From: Vulcanisaeta souniana JCM 11219
GTDB taxonomy: Archaea; Thermoproteota; Thermoprotei; Thermoproteales; Thermocladiaceae
Reading direction: 5' to 3'
Assembly (NCBI RefSeq): GCF_026000775.1
Contig: NZ_AP026830.1
Span: 2,317,056-2,381,055 of the forward strand
Length of the DNA stretch: 64,000 nucleotides
The position numbers were made by a program, and so were the translations under genes. The notes under the pieces were generated by a model. The model searched no databases and was not told the DNA's origin. It worked only from the letters and a program-made list of their open reading frames with translations. Within the stretch, counting starts at the first letter, position 1. Every line of letters starts with the position of its first letter. Shown here one piece after another: positions 52,227-62,086 of the stretch.

Positions 52227-52640
52227 TTAACTACAGACTCCATTAATAAATTGTACAGCATCATTATCCCTAACCTTAACTCTAATTCTAATCACATCAT
52301 CGCCATCGCTCAGCATAATACGTCCATTCACGAATCCCTGCTTATCCAACCTAATGAATATGTTTCCTGAGGTGTCTACCCTGCGATCAATTGTCTTTAG
52401 TAGATAGTCCCTATTCACTAGGGATGAACATATTGCCCTTAGTACAGTAATTACTAATTCCTCATCCTTAATAGACGAGAACACTCTATATATTGGGTTA
52501 CCATAATGACCAACCAATACCTCAATAATTATTGGTGCATTACCTGTTAGCAACCTCGCCAGGGCATTAGTAACCTTATCTAGATCCTCCGTAGCATGTA
52601 GAATAACCTCAACATCTAATTGAAGAGTATTAGTGACCAT
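52227..52640 (-). CDS. COG1325-type RNA-binding protein (exosome-linked)
   Basis: A 137-aa alpha/beta protein beginning with TLQLDVEVILHATEDLDKVTNALARLL and containing IEVLVGHYGNPIYRVFSSI, features of the COG1325 family of predicted archaeal RNA-binding proteins. Position between L15e and Rpp30 is conserved in crenarchaea. Its molecular role is not established. Confidence 0.75.
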   Translation of the reverse strand: MVTNTLQLDVEVILHATEDLDKVTNALARLLTGNAPIIIEVLVGHYGNPIYRVFSSIKDEELVITVLRAICSSLVNRDYLLKTIDRRVDTSGNIFIRLDKQGFVNGRIMLSDGDDVIRIRVKVRDNDAVQFINGVCS

Positions 52641-52649
52641 AAGTTATAC

Positions 52650-53225
52650 TTACCGTGACTGAGTTGACTGTGATTGATCAGCGCCCTTTCTCCTTAATCT
52701 CTCAATTAATTTTCTTTGCCTCTCCCTTAGTCTCCTTCTCCTGCGTCCCTCATCATCCTCCTTCCCAACCAGCCATGTAAAGCTTGGATCCTTCCTTATG
52801 GCCGGGTGACTTGGATCTACCAGTATAACCTCGTACCATGCATAGGCACCATCCTCACCGACCCAGTATGAACCGAGGACTTCCATGTTTGGGTACTTCC
52901 TGGCAGCCCTCTCCTCGGCAATTAACTGAAGACCCTTATCTGTGGTTATTCCATAAACACCCATCCTCTTAGGTCTCCTTCCACTATTCGGCCTTCTCCT
53001 GTTAAATGGACCCCTCCTGAGCCTGACCCTAACAACTATTATTCCCTGCTTAGCCTTATAGCCATACTGCCTAGCCTTATTAATCCTAGTGGGCTTTTCA
53101 ATCCTAACAATGGATGGCTCCCTACGCCACTCTATCAACCTCTGCTTCATTACCACATCCCAAACCCAGCTATCCTTAGCCCCAGCCCAAGCCTCAGCCA
53201 AATAGTGGTAAAGCCCCTTCGCCAT
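52650..53225 (-). CDS. rpl15e: Ribosomal protein L15e
   Basis: A 191-aa basic large-subunit protein. The diagnostic start [13 protein letters not shown] at 53225 is preferred over the frame start 53270, and a GTTTTTAATA TATA element lies about 25 nt before it. Conserved [18 protein letters not shown]-like (here [19 protein letters not shown]) and [14 protein letters not shown] segments and a C-terminal [10 protein letters not shown] tail are present. It begins a transcript through COG1325, Rpp30 and Pop5. Confidence 0.95.
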   Translation of the reverse strand: MAKGLYHYLAEAWAGAKDSWVWDVVMKQRLIEWRREPSIVRIEKPTRINKARQYGYKAKQGIIVVRVRLRRGPFNRRRPNSGRRPKRMGVYGITTDKGLQLIAEERAARKYPNMEVLGSYWVGEDGAYAWYEVILVDPSHPAIRKDPSFTWLVGKEDDEGRRRRRLRERQRKLIERLRRKGADQSQSTQSR

Positions 53226-53262
53226 CAAGACCAGGTTGTGTGTGGGTATTAAAAACATTATG

Positions 53263-53793
53263 CTAACCAAGCACGTTCTCGCAGGGTATCCTCAAATCAA
53301 GGGCTAAATCCCTCAGGGCATCACCCTCAATACCACTCTCCTTAAGTGACATCTCTCTAAGCGCCACTGAGAGCAATACCGCAGCATCCATATTCTGATA
53401 TGCATTGACCAGCCTCATTAACTCATTAAACAAGTCCCTCAACTTCACTATTAAGTAACCACCAAATAGCACGTATTCGTTGCTCATGCCGTATAACTCA
53501 CCTATTAATTGCCTACCCCTATCCGTGACCCTGACCATTAACCTATTGTTTATCGTTCTTAACTCGATCAATCCCTCACTAACAAGATCACTCAAGTCAC
53601 TCAATATGGACTTACTGTTTATTGGCGGTTGCTCGAACACATATCTAACAATATGCGATGCCAAGTAAGTTATCAACAACAATCTATATAAGCTTATTGA
53701 TGAACCCCTCGAGTACCAAGTCATAAATAACAACGCATACTTACTAGGAAGCGCCTTGAACCTTCCACGCCCAATACTAACCTCCGGAAGCAT
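53263..53793 (-). CDS. Conserved hypothetical protein, winged-helix-like
   Basis: A 176-aa protein. Residues about 55-100 ([36 protein letters not shown]) resemble a winged helix, flanked by long helices. Not a named family as far as I can see. ATG 53793 is favoured by a TATA (GTTATATAC) centred 25 nt upstream inside the end of the THUMP gene; the frame is open to 53811. It precedes L15e by 37 bp. Confidence 0.6.
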   Translation of the reverse strand: MLPEVSIGRGRFKALPSKYALLFMTWYSRGSSISLYRLLLITYLASHIVRYVFEQPPINSKSILSDLSDLVSEGLIELRTINNRLMVRVTDRGRQLIGELYGMSNEYVLFGGYLIVKLRDLFNELMRLVNAYQNMDAAVLLSVALREMSLKESGIEGDALRDLALDLRIPCENVLG

Positions 53794-54743
53794 CACTGAC
53801 CCAACAACCATGTTGTGTATATAACACTAATGGCATAAGCCAACGCAATTGTAGTCCTCATAGGATGCCCAGTCAATGGCCCAAGCCTAACCTCATACAA
53901 CGCCCTACTCCTTAGTCCTAGGCTAACGTCATCATACTCATTACCCAGTATCAAGCCAATCCTCAACCCCTTACTAAACGTTTCCCTACTCACCTCAATC
54001 AATTTCCTCTCATTATGACTGGCATGCATTGATAGCACAATGGGTACATCAACATCACTCAACGCCTCATCAACACTCACAACCCTAACCCTAGGCATAG
54101 ACCCAAGTCTCAAGGCCTTCAATGCCCTATCAATGAGCAATGGATTAGTTATCAACCTAACCTCAATACCCAATGCATGACTTAATTGAATTAGGTCCAT
54201 TGCTTCGTAAACCTCCCTAGGGCCCTCAACAATGCTGACCACACGATTCATCCAATCACTCGGTATTGCCTCCCTCCTTTTACGGAATAAATCCCTCGTT
54301 GAGTGGGCCACAACAAAGGAGTCCTCCCTAACCTCAACATACACTATATAATCAGGGTCCTCCAAATCAACCCTTGCATATTGAGCAAGGTACTCACCAA
54401 GTTTCTTAGCAAGCTCAATACTGGTCATGGAGTACTTCTTATCCATCCTCCTGACTACGACCTTGAAAGCACCATCCCTATTATTAATGAGACTCAGCAA
54501 CACCTCCTTAGCTACCGTGAATAGCGTATTCAAATCCCTACTAATTATCTGGTCCACCATTGATACATGAGCAACATAATCGAGATCCCTAATAACAGTT
54601 AATATGTTTGGACTACAATTACTTAAGTCAATAATGCATTTGCCACGACCCCATTCGACGATCTGGCCGCAGTTAATCCTCGCCAGTAGGTCATATGGTT
54701 TTATACTCCTTGCATAAGGTTCAAGCGTTATTAGGGCTTTCAT
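53793..54743 (-). CDS. THUMP-domain protein with SPOUT-like C terminus
   Basis: A 316-aa protein. The N-terminal half (residues about 50-165) has THUMP features: MSMVDQIISRDLNTLFTVAKEVL, FKVVVRRMDKKYSMTSIELAKKLGEYLA and DYIVYVEVREDSFVVAHS, an RNA-binding domain that recognises the tRNA 3' end. The last 130 residues end in GLRIGLILGNEYDDVSLGLRSRALYEVRLGPLTGHPMRTTIALAYAIS, similar to SPOUT methyltransferases. It is likely an RNA methylase acting on tRNA, but the target is unknown. Confidence 0.7.
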   Translation of the reverse strand: MKALITLEPYARSIKPYDLLARINCGQIVEWGRGKCIIDLSNCSPNILTVIRDLDYVAHVSMVDQIISRDLNTLFTVAKEVLLSLINNRDGAFKVVVRRMDKKYSMTSIELAKKLGEYLAQYARVDLEDPDYIVYVEVREDSFVVAHSTRDLFRKRREAIPSDWMNRVVSIVEGPREVYEAMDLIQLSHALGIEVRLITNPLLIDRALKALRLGSMPRVRVVSVDEALSDVDVPIVLSMHASHNERKLIEVSRETFSKGLRIGLILGNEYDDVSLGLRSRALYEVRLGPLTGHPMRTTIALAYAISVIYTTWLLGQ

Positions 54744-54801
54744 TTTTACCTACGGTTTGAGCTAGGGAGCTATAGATTTAAAAGAATGTGCATCGTACTC
54801 G

Positions 54802-56046
54802 CTATGGTTCTGTAAGTAGTGACGCCACTACAGTCTTTATATCATTTATTACATCGCTTAGGAAAACATGCTCGTCAGGCGCATGGGCTGTTTCCTTGGA
54901 AGTCATCCAGACGGCCACGGGTATGCCCCTAGCCCTTAAGTAACGTGCATACGTGCCGCCACCAATACCCAGTAGCTTCGGCTCTAGGCCCCTCACTATC
55001 CTTATTGCCTTGGACAGTCTCTTGATGATTTCGCTATCCGCGCTGGTTGGTTGCACGGGGTCCTCCCTACTAACAACCTCTACATCGACCTTGCAACCAT
55101 GTTTATCGCAATAATTATTTGCAGTATCCCTAATAACCTTGAGGACCTCATCAATGCCGTACTTAGGTAATATCCTACAGTCAATGTAGAACACGTGTCT
55201 GCCGGGTATTGTGTTTACGTTACCTACATTGGGCTCCACCTTGGTTGGTTCAAAGGTTGACCTTGGCGGTATGAACAATGGATCTTCGTAATTAAAGACC
55301 TCGTGTAACTTCCTATCTATTTCAAGTGTTAATTCACTACCTAGCCTATATGCATTAAGTCCAAGTTCAGGGAGAGACGCATGCGCTTGCTTACCGTACA
55401 CGGTTATCCTTACCCAGAGTATTCCTTTCTCGGCAATCTCTATCATTGTACCATCAGCATTACCGGCATCTGGTACAACAACCAAGTCCCTACCCGTTAT
55501 CAAGTTAGGTTCCCTATTAATTATGTATTGAATGCCATGCTTACTACCAACCTCCTCGTCACTCGCCAGTATAAGTCCATAGTTAATGGGTGGCCTAATA
55601 CCGAGCTCCCTAAGCACCTTGCCAACTGTTATTCCCATTACTATTCCCTGCCCATCATCCTCAACACCCCTACCATAGATCGTATCACCAACTACCGTGG
55701 CCTTGAACGGATCGTAACTCCACAGCGACCTGTCGCCCTCAGGCACAGTATCCATATGCGCAATAACCCAGTAGGTCCTTGATGCGTCGAGCCCTTTTAT
55801 TAGGGCTATGACGTTCGGCCTTGAACCCCTGCTAACCCTATTATCAGGGGCCTCCATCACCCTAACCTCATCGAAGTACCTCTTGGCAACACCCAATAGG
55901 TAATTAGCTCTGTCCCACTCGCCATCACCACCGTTCTCAGGGGCCAGGGCTTTTATTGGTATAAAGCCCCTGTATAGTTCAATTGCAAAATCCCTCTGTC
56001 CATCAACATATTTAAGTACATCGCCTAGGTCTATCTTTGATCTCAC
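54802..56046 (-). CDS. M20-family metallopeptidase (DapE/ArgE-like)
   Basis: A 414-aa zinc-dependent hydrolase. The family motifs appear in order: WVIAHMDTVPEGD (metal His/Asp) near residue 92, YGRGVEDDGQG near 123, LASDEEVGSKHG near 160 (catalytic Glu and metal Glu), a lid domain near 205-330 and a C-terminal SKETAHAPDEHV. It may be a carboxypeptidase, aminoacylase or succinyl-diaminopimelate-type deacylase; substrate cannot be set. GTG start; transcribed divergently from hemA. Confidence 0.87.
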   Translation of the reverse strand: MRSKIDLGDVLKYVDGQRDFAIELYRGFIPIKALAPENGGDGEWDRANYLLGVAKRYFDEVRVMEAPDNRVSRGSRPNVIALIKGLDASRTYWVIAHMDTVPEGDRSLWSYDPFKATVVGDTIYGRGVEDDGQGIVMGITVGKVLRELGIRPPINYGLILASDEEVGSKHGIQYIINREPNLITGRDLVVVPDAGNADGTMIEIAEKGILWVRITVYGKQAHASLPELGLNAYRLGSELTLEIDRKLHEVFNYEDPLFIPPRSTFEPTKVEPNVGNVNTIPGRHVFYIDCRILPKYGIDEVLKVIRDTANNYCDKHGCKVDVEVVSREDPVQPTSADSEIIKRLSKAIRIVRGLEPKLLGIGGGTYARYLRARGIPVAVWMTSKETAHAPDEHVFLSDVINDIKTVVASLLTEP

Positions 56047-56168
56047 GAATAATACACCTCCATAATTGATTATTTAGTTTTACGCTGAGCCTATAGCGTA
56101 ATTATTTTACATTACTATCTGGAACAATGCTTAAAATAGAACTGCTATCGGTACTTAATGATTATTGA

Positions 56169-57353
56169 ATGAGCAGGATCAAGTCATTAGTAATGACGTA
56201 TCGGGATCACGACCTAAGCACATTGGCTAAGGCCTATTTCACAAACGAGGAATTGGCAAAGCTGTATAAATCATATGATTCACTTGTTGCATTGGAGACC
56301 TGCAATAGGATTGAGCTTTACCTGGATGGTGATGAAGACGAGGGTGGTTTAATTGAGTTAATTTATGAGAAGGCTGGGATTAAGCCTAGGCTACTTTATG
56401 ACCTGGATGCAGTTAAGCACCTATTACTTGTTACGGCGGGCTTGGACTCAATGTTCCTGGGGGAGAGGGAGATCCTGTCCCAGGTCAAGAGGGCCTATGC
56501 CATGAGTAAGCCATCACCAAGGCTGAGAATACTCTTTGAATCGGCTATTAGGTTTGGAGAGAGCTTTAGGCGTAGGCATGACCTTAATGAGGTATCTTTC
56601 GTGAAGTTCTTATCGGATTACATAATGGGGAGTATTAGTAGGGATAGTAATGTGCTTATTGTTGGTGGTGGTGAGGTTGCGAGGGGTGTGGTTAGGGAGC
56701 TCCTTAGGAATGGCTATAGGAATATAACGATCATAAATAGGACTACTGATAAGCTCAAGTATGAATTCAAGGATTCAGTGAGGTTATTGGGCCTTGAGGC
56801 GTTAATAAATGAATTAATAAGCAATAAATATGACGCATTGGTGGTGGCAGTATCGGTACAGTCACCATTGATTACAATCAATGAACTTACGAACCACTCA
56901 CCACCAAAACTAATGATTGATGTTTCAACACCAAGTGCCATTAATGTCCAGGGTAATGGACATGTCAGGGTTATTAAGCTAGAGGATTTGAGGGAGCCAT
57001 ACCTCGAGTATGTGAATGGTAGGAGTAAGGTAATGAATGAGTTACTGGAGATTGATAATGAAGCTGAGAGGATAATGAGACTTATCATGCGTAGTGATGC
57101 CGATGAGATTATTAGAAGCGTCATGAGGTTCATTGAGGAAATTAGGGAGGAGGAAGTCAGTGAGGCATTGAGAGTATTAAGGGGCGGTGAGAGTGTTGAG
57201 ACCGTGATAGATGACATGAGTAGGTCCCTGGTTAAGAAGATCATGCATAATTACCTGGAGAACATGAGGAAATTTGCGGAGGCTGGTGAGGAAGATATGG
57301 TAAGGAGATTAAGGGATTATTTAATGGAGGTATTGAGGAGCAATGAGAATTAA
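56169..57353 (+). CDS. hemA: Glutamyl-tRNA reductase
   Basis: HemA reduces glutamyl-tRNA to glutamate-1-semialdehyde, the first step of tetrapyrrole synthesis. The 394-aa protein has LETCNRIELYL (active-site Cys near residue 43), LDSMFLGEREILSQVK near 93, the NADPH domain VLIVGGGEVARGVVREL near 165 and a C-terminal dimerisation helix region. It is paired, convergently, with hemL: stops 57351-57353 and 57356 almost touch. TATA TTAAAATA lies about 30 nt before ATG. Tetrapyrrole demand in this organism includes siroheme for DsrAB and hemes. Confidence 0.94.
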   Translation: MSRIKSLVMTYRDHDLSTLAKAYFTNEELAKLYKSYDSLVALETCNRIELYLDGDEDEGGLIELIYEKAGIKPRLLYDLDAVKHLLLVTAGLDSMFLGEREILSQVKRAYAMSKPSPRLRILFESAIRFGESFRRRHDLNEVSFVKFLSDYIMGSISRDSNVLIVGGGEVARGVVRELLRNGYRNITIINRTTDKLKYEFKDSVRLLGLEALINELISNKYDALVVAVSVQSPLITINELTNHSPPKLMIDVSTPSAINVQGNGHVRVIKLEDLREPYLEYVNGRSKVMNELLEIDNEAERIMRLIMRSDADEIIRSVMRFIEEIREEEVSEALRVLRGGESVETVIDDMSRSLVKKIMHNYLENMRKFAEAGEEDMVRRLRDYLMEVLRSNEN

Positions 57354-57355
57354 AC

Positions 57356-58630
57356 CTACCTAAGGGCCTTGGCCGAGTCCTCAACCTGCCTAAGTGTCTC
57401 CTCAATAATGCCATTGGTGTGACTTGAACTTGTGAACATAGCCTCAAATTGACTGGGCGCTATGAAGACACCGCGCTTAAGCAACTCCTCATGAAGCCTG
57501 AGGTATAGCTTGGTATTTGATTTGCTCGCCGTCTCGTGATCAACAACCTCACCCTTAGTGAAAAATACCTGGAGCATTGTTGGTGCCCAATTAACCACGT
57601 GATCAATGTCCAACCTACTGAATATATCGTTAAATCCCTCCGCCAACCTGCGCGATGTATTTATGGCATTTTCATAGGCATTTGTCGTCTCAAGAACCTC
57701 TATCGTGGCTAACCCAGCAACCATGGATATCGGGTGACCGTTAAAGGTACCAGCGTTAAAGACAGGGCCCCTTGGTGATAGCAGATCCATTATCTCATCA
57801 CGGGCACCCACAGCACCCACTGGGAACCCTCCGCCAATTATTTTGCCCAATGTCGTAATATCGGCACTAACGCCGTAATACCTCTGGGCACCACCAAGCC
57901 CGATCCTATAACCAGTGACCACCTCATCAAGTATGAGTAAGGCGCCATACCTATCCGCGATCTCCCTGAGACCCCTTAGGAAGCCGTCCTTAGGTGGTAT
58001 TACGCCGTAATTCGCCATGATGGGCTCGACGATTATTGCCGCCACATCATTGCCCTCACTCCTCATTACCCTCTCCACACTGTCCAAGTCATTATACCTA
58101 GCCACAAGCGTTAATTTAGCCACATCCTCAGGGACACCGGCCGATAATGGAACCCCGAAATGCGCTGCGGCACTGCCTGCCTTAACAAGGACATAATCCA
58201 CAGCACCGTGGTAACAACCCTCGAACTTCAGTATCTTTTTACGCTTTGTATAACCGCGGGCGAGCCTAATGGCCGTTGATACGGCCTCACCACCACTATT
58301 AACGAACCTAATCCTCCTAATACTTGGGAAGTGATCCGCTATCTTCTTAGCTAGCAGTACCTCAATCTCGGTTGGCACCCCATAAAGCCAACCCCTGCTT
58401 ACATAATCCATTACACGCCTAGTAACGGGCTCAGGGGCATGACCAAGAATTAGCGGCCCATAGCCAAGTACATAGTCTATTAATCGATTACCATCCACGG
58501 TAAAGAGATATGGACCTTTACCCTCCCTTACAAAAAATGGATAAGGCTTAATTGCAGCCCTAACTGGACTATTTACCCCACCAACAAGGACCCTCTGCGC
58601 CTCCTCATACAATCTCCTGGATTCACTCAT
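57356..58630 (-). CDS. hemL: Glutamate-1-semialdehyde 2,1-aminomutase
   Basis: HemL converts glutamate-1-semialdehyde to 5-aminolevulinate using pyridoxal phosphate. The 424-aa protein shows GGVNSPVRA near residue 17, NSGGEAVSTAIRLARG near 111, LILDEVVTGYRIGL near 235 and the PLP lysine in TLGKIIGGGFP near 263. Full length for the family. It lies tail to tail with hemA, which makes its substrate. Confidence 0.95.
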   Translation of the reverse strand: MSESRRLYEEAQRVLVGGVNSPVRAAIKPYPFFVREGKGPYLFTVDGNRLIDYVLGYGPLILGHAPEPVTRRVMDYVSRGWLYGVPTEIEVLLAKKIADHFPSIRRIRFVNSGGEAVSTAIRLARGYTKRKKILKFEGCYHGAVDYVLVKAGSAAAHFGVPLSAGVPEDVAKLTLVARYNDLDSVERVMRSEGNDVAAIIVEPIMANYGVIPPKDGFLRGLREIADRYGALLILDEVVTGYRIGLGGAQRYYGVSADITTLGKIIGGGFPVGAVGARDEIMDLLSPRGPVFNAGTFNGHPISMVAGLATIEVLETTNAYENAINTSRRLAEGFNDIFSRLDIDHVVNWAPTMLQVFFTKGEVVDHETASKSNTKLYLRLHEELLKRGVFIAPSQFEAMFTSSSHTNGIIEETLRQVEDSAKALR

Positions 58631-58713
58631 TAATTATCCGAGGTTGTTTACCCCATTAAGTTTTACTTTGGATCGTAATGCTTTAAAGAGGATTCGCATT
58701 ACCGATTCGTAGT

Positions 58714-59268
58714 ATGATTGAGAGGACCCTCGTCATAGTAAAGCCAGACGCTGTTAAAAAGGGATTGATAGGGGAGGTGATCAGTAGGTTCGAGAGAGCC
58801 GGCCTAAGGATCATCGCTATGAAAATGATTAGGCTAAGTAAGGAGGAGGCTGCCAAGTTTTATCCAAGCGACGAGAATTGGTTGAGGTCTGTAGGCGGCA
58901 AGACACTGAAGTCCTACTCAGAGATTGGGAAGGACCCTAAGATTGACTTAGGCACGGATGACCCAGTGGAGATTGGGAAGATAATTAGGGGTTGGCTTGC
59001 TGACTATCTATCAATGGGCCCGATAGTAGTCATGGTACTTGAGGGTAACAGGGCTGTTGAGGTTGTTAGGAAGATAATAGGTTCAACAACGCCATACTCA
59101 TCGCCGCCAGGCACAATAAGGGGTGACTACTCAGTGGACAGCCCAGACCTGGCGAACATAGAGAAGAGAGCATTATTCAACTTGGTTCACGCAAGCGATA
59201 GCCCTAGGGAGGCCGAGAGGGAGATTAAATTCTTCTTCCGTGAGAATGAATTCATCAACTACTCATAA
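58714..59268 (+). CDS. ndk: Nucleoside diphosphate kinase (long form)
   Basis: Ndk balances nucleoside triphosphates through a phosphohistidine. The 184-aa protein has IERTLVIVKPDAVKKGLIGEVI at the start, GPIVVMVLEG near 104, PPGTIRGDY near 128 and the active-site His in LFNLVHASDS near 152. It exceeds the usual 135-150 aa because of two insertions, residues about 52-90 and about 136-148. Long Ndk forms are known in Thermoproteales such as Pyrobaculum. Single gene with a CTTTAAAG TATA element. Confidence 0.92.
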   Translation: MIERTLVIVKPDAVKKGLIGEVISRFERAGLRIIAMKMIRLSKEEAAKFYPSDENWLRSVGGKTLKSYSEIGKDPKIDLGTDDPVEIGKIIRGWLADYLSMGPIVVMVLEGNRAVEVVRKIIGSTTPYSSPPGTIRGDYSVDSPDLANIEKRALFNLVHASDSPREAEREIKFFFRENEFINYS

Positions 59269-59414
59269 AACCCAAACCTTATCAAGCATTAAAACCAAGT
59301 CAAACCAGGTCAATAAGTTACGGACTATTAACTACGTGTAAGGAACCAAGTGAGTATCTGATTCAGTAGTTCGAATCACTTTCCTAAATAGCCGGAGTTT
59401 ACGGTCTTCTCATT

Positions 59415-60470
59415 TCACAGGCTTCTTATTTGTATTACGGACTTTATGTCTTCGTGACCCCAGTTATACGCGTATTCATACTCGTCTAGCGTGACCTCCT
59501 TAGTTATCAACTTCCTGACCCAACCACCAAACTCAAGCTTAGCCTTGACTAAGTCTGAGACGCCCATTTCAAAGGCCCTTATACTTGCGTTGGTCGCGCC
59601 AATGATTAGTTTATTCCTTCTCCAATCATCCAGTAACGGCCCCATATTGACTGTTTTGCTGTCTAGGTATATTCCCAATAACACGGCTACGCCGTCAACC
59701 CCTAAATGCCTTAATGCATCGTATGCGGCGCTTGTTGAGCCCGTGGCCTCAATGACTATGTCAAAGTCACCATTCACTTGGTCAACATTTGTATTCACAT
59801 ACGTGGCGCCTATCTCCCTAGTGAGCTTTGCCTTTAGGCTATCATAAGGCCTTGTGGCGGTTACCGTTATGTCAGTGAAACCCCTGAGCCTCATAACCAT
59901 TAACGCCAACATGCCGATGGGACCTGCACCCATTATCAAAACCCTCCTTGGACTCCAGGACTCAAACCTTGCTTGTCCAAGTTTTATTGCTAGGTCAATG
60001 CCTTTCTCGACGATGCTTAGGGGTTCGGTGAGTACGGCGACGTCTATGGCCTCCTTAGGCACCCTAACCAGGTACTTGGCATCCGTTACAGCGAATTCGG
60101 CGGCGAACCCATGGAGGTACCATATACCATGTTCTGTGTATGTACCCCTTGGGCAGTAATCCAGTTCACCTATTGGTAGAGTGCATGTTGTTGGTCTCCT
60201 TACTGTTGGTATGACAATGTCGCCAACACTCACATTATCAACACCATCACCAAGCTCCACAACCTCAGCAACAGCCTCATGACCAAGAATTAGGTGCTCT
60301 TCACCAGGTGGCGGTGCTCCGTATCTGCCTTCAATGATATCCTTATCCGTGCCGCAAACACCTACCTCAATTGGACTTAGTAATACCTGACCGCGCTTTG
60401 GTGATGGCTTTGGCATGTCCCTTAATGCCAATGAGTCCTTAACTAATGGTACGACTGTAACAGCCTTCAT
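59415..60470 (-). CDS. gdh: Glucose 1-dehydrogenase (zinc MDR family)
   Basis: A 351-aa enzyme of the archaeal glucose dehydrogenase type, which oxidises glucose (or galactose) to the lactone in the Entner-Doudoroff route. The catalytic zinc site is visible in GVCGTDKDII and LILGHEAVAEV, and a cofactor fold VLIMGAGPIGMLALMV near residue 178. The lobe that usually has four structural-zinc cysteines has only two (CTLPIGELDYC). The ATG at 60470 (MKAVTVVP) is favoured by a TATA element near 60505. Broad sugar use would link it to the galactose genes. Confidence 0.83.
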   Translation of the reverse strand: MKAVTVVPLVKDSLALRDMPKPSPKRGQVLLSPIEVGVCGTDKDIIEGRYGAPPPGEEHLILGHEAVAEVVELGDGVDNVSVGDIVIPTVRRPTTCTLPIGELDYCPRGTYTEHGIWYLHGFAAEFAVTDAKYLVRVPKEAIDVAVLTEPLSIVEKGIDLAIKLGQARFESWSPRRVLIMGAGPIGMLALMVMRLRGFTDITVTATRPYDSLKAKLTREIGATYVNTNVDQVNGDFDIVIEATGSTSAAYDALRHLGVDGVAVLLGIYLDSKTVNMGPLLDDWRRNKLIIGATNASIRAFEMGVSDLVKAKLEFGGWVRKLITKEVTLDEYEYAYNWGHEDIKSVIQIRSL

Positions 60471-60637
60471 CAGATGAACATGGAGGTGCACTCCTTAATA
60501 AATCAGTAATGTGTAGTCGTTTAATCAATAATTGTTTCTAAAACTGAACTTAAGAATTATGGTGGGTTTAATCACTATATAATCTATGTATGTATACAAA
60601 AGAAACACATATTAATGCGGCACTCAGTTCATGCTGT

Positions 60638-61387
60638 ATGTCACAACTATTAAAGGAACTAATGGATAAGTTGGTAAGGAAGGGCTTGGTCATTATTGAT
60701 TTAACCCATGAGTTATACAATGGAATGCCCACTTACCCAGGTGACCCACCCTTTAACCATGAGTACGTAAAGGTTGGTAAGAATTACGGTGAAGCCACGT
60801 TGTCAAAAATCTCAGCGGGACTGCACAGTGGCACTCACATTGACTTGCCACGTCATTTCGTACCAAACGGAACAACCGCAGAAACACTACCCCTAACTGA
60901 CTTTATCACGTATGGCATTATACTCGACTTAAGTTACAAGAGACATGGTGAAGCGATCACAGAGGATGACTTAAGGAGGTTCAACGATAAGATCCAGGGC
61001 AATTACGCAGTAATGCTTTACACGGGCTTCTCAAAGACCTGGGGCACGGAGGAATTCCTCTATAATTGGCCGTACCTAGATAGGTCCGGAGCCGATTACC
61101 TGGTTAAGAGGGGCATTAAGGCCGTTGGGATTGAGGCATTGAGCATAGCTGGTTGGCCAGGTAAGGAGGGTTATCCATACCCACCCAGGGTTCCCAGGGA
61201 TGATGTTACCTACGTCCACTATAAGCTACTATCAAACGGCATATACATAATAGAGGGCGTTGCCAACCTAGACGTTGCATTAAATACCTGTAGGGATGGC
61301 GAGGGATTATTCATATTCACACCCCTTAAGATTAAGGGCGCCGAGGGTTCGCCATTACGATTAATAATGCTTTGTGAACCCAGGTAA
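60638..61387 (+). CDS. Cyclase-family metal-dependent hydrolase (kynurenine formamidase-like)
   Basis: A 249-aa hydrolase with the diagnostic metal-binding HSGTHIDLPRHF motif and the N-terminal IIDLTHELYNGMPTYPGDPPF. These proteins hydrolyse N-formylkynurenine, isatin or other cyclic amides. The frame is open from 60590, but a TATA element at 60575-60583 is too close to that start; ATG 60638 fits better. No partner gene indicates the substrate, so the name is kept general. Confidence 0.82.
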   Translation: MSQLLKELMDKLVRKGLVIIDLTHELYNGMPTYPGDPPFNHEYVKVGKNYGEATLSKISAGLHSGTHIDLPRHFVPNGTTAETLPLTDFITYGIILDLSYKRHGEAITEDDLRRFNDKIQGNYAVMLYTGFSKTWGTEEFLYNWPYLDRSGADYLVKRGIKAVGIEALSIAGWPGKEGYPYPPRVPRDDVTYVHYKLLSNGIYIIEGVANLDVALNTCRDGEGLFIFTPLKIKGAEGSPLRLIMLCEPR

Positions 61388-61395
61388 GTAAGGAC

Positions 61396-61986
61396 TCAGC
61401 CAATGTCCCTTGGATCCCTCGGTAGGTCTATACCGAAAGCTTCCCTTAGCAATTTACGTAATATCCTATACGTCATACCCCATATTGTCACATCCCCCAT
61501 TATTATTGCCGGCCTTGGAAAACCTTTTATCATAACGTTTAATTTAACGTAATTCGTAACATCACTAATATACAGCCAAAAAACCTTTGATAGTTCTGTT
61601 TCGTTTATGGTTAATTTAGGATTACAGTCCTTCAATGAAAAAATCACTGGGACAACGTTGATGTTGGGCGCATTGCTTGGTGAGATTGGATCCAGGACCC
61701 CCAGTAATTCAGCATCCTTTGTAAGGTCAAGCCCCACCTCCTCCCTGGCCTCCCTTATAGCTGTCTCCACCAGATCCCTGTCTTTCCTTGGATTAAACCT
61801 TCCACCAGGAAATGCAGCATCCCCACTCCAGGGATCGCTTGGGTTCTCCGTTCTCTTTCCTATGAGAACAGCATTTAGGCAGGGATTGTATATCACAGCC
61901 ACTGCTGCCCATGAATGCTCATTATCAGGACTCGGCCTGTCACTCTTCGTAATACTCCTTAGTTGCGCTACAGCGTATCCCTCCAT
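61396..61986 (-). CDS. Nudix hydrolase, CoA-pyrophosphatase-like
   Basis: A 196-aa protein with the Nudix box GGRFNPRKDRDLVETAIREAREEVGL. The preceding VLIGKRTENPSDPWSGDAAFPGGR is similar to CoA/ADP-ribose pyrophosphatases (NUDT7/NudL type), which cleave CoA or related dinucleotides. The frame is open to 62043; the TATA element (GTATTTATTAG near 62008-62018) favours the ATG at 61986. Convergent with the cyclase gene, separated by 8 bp. Confidence 0.8.
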   Translation of the reverse strand: MEGYAVAQLRSITKSDRPSPDNEHSWAAVAVIYNPCLNAVLIGKRTENPSDPWSGDAAFPGGRFNPRKDRDLVETAIREAREEVGLDLTKDAELLGVLDPISPSNAPNINVVPVIFSLKDCNPKLTINETELSKVFWLYISDVTNYVKLNVMIKGFPRPAIIMGDVTIWGMTYRILRKLLREAFGIDLPRDPRDIG

Positions 61987-62086
61987 ATTAATATAAAGGA
62001 TACCCAGGTTTAAGCTAATAAATACTATTCGCCATGACCTCATAACAGGGATTTAGGTCTGTTCGGTATTTGTTCTTCCTTCATAC

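Noticed and set aside
59322-59345. Another copy of the sulfate palindrome near 59.3 kb
   Set aside because: Only the right half (TACGTGTAA) is present; the left half does not match and no start codon or TATA element follows.
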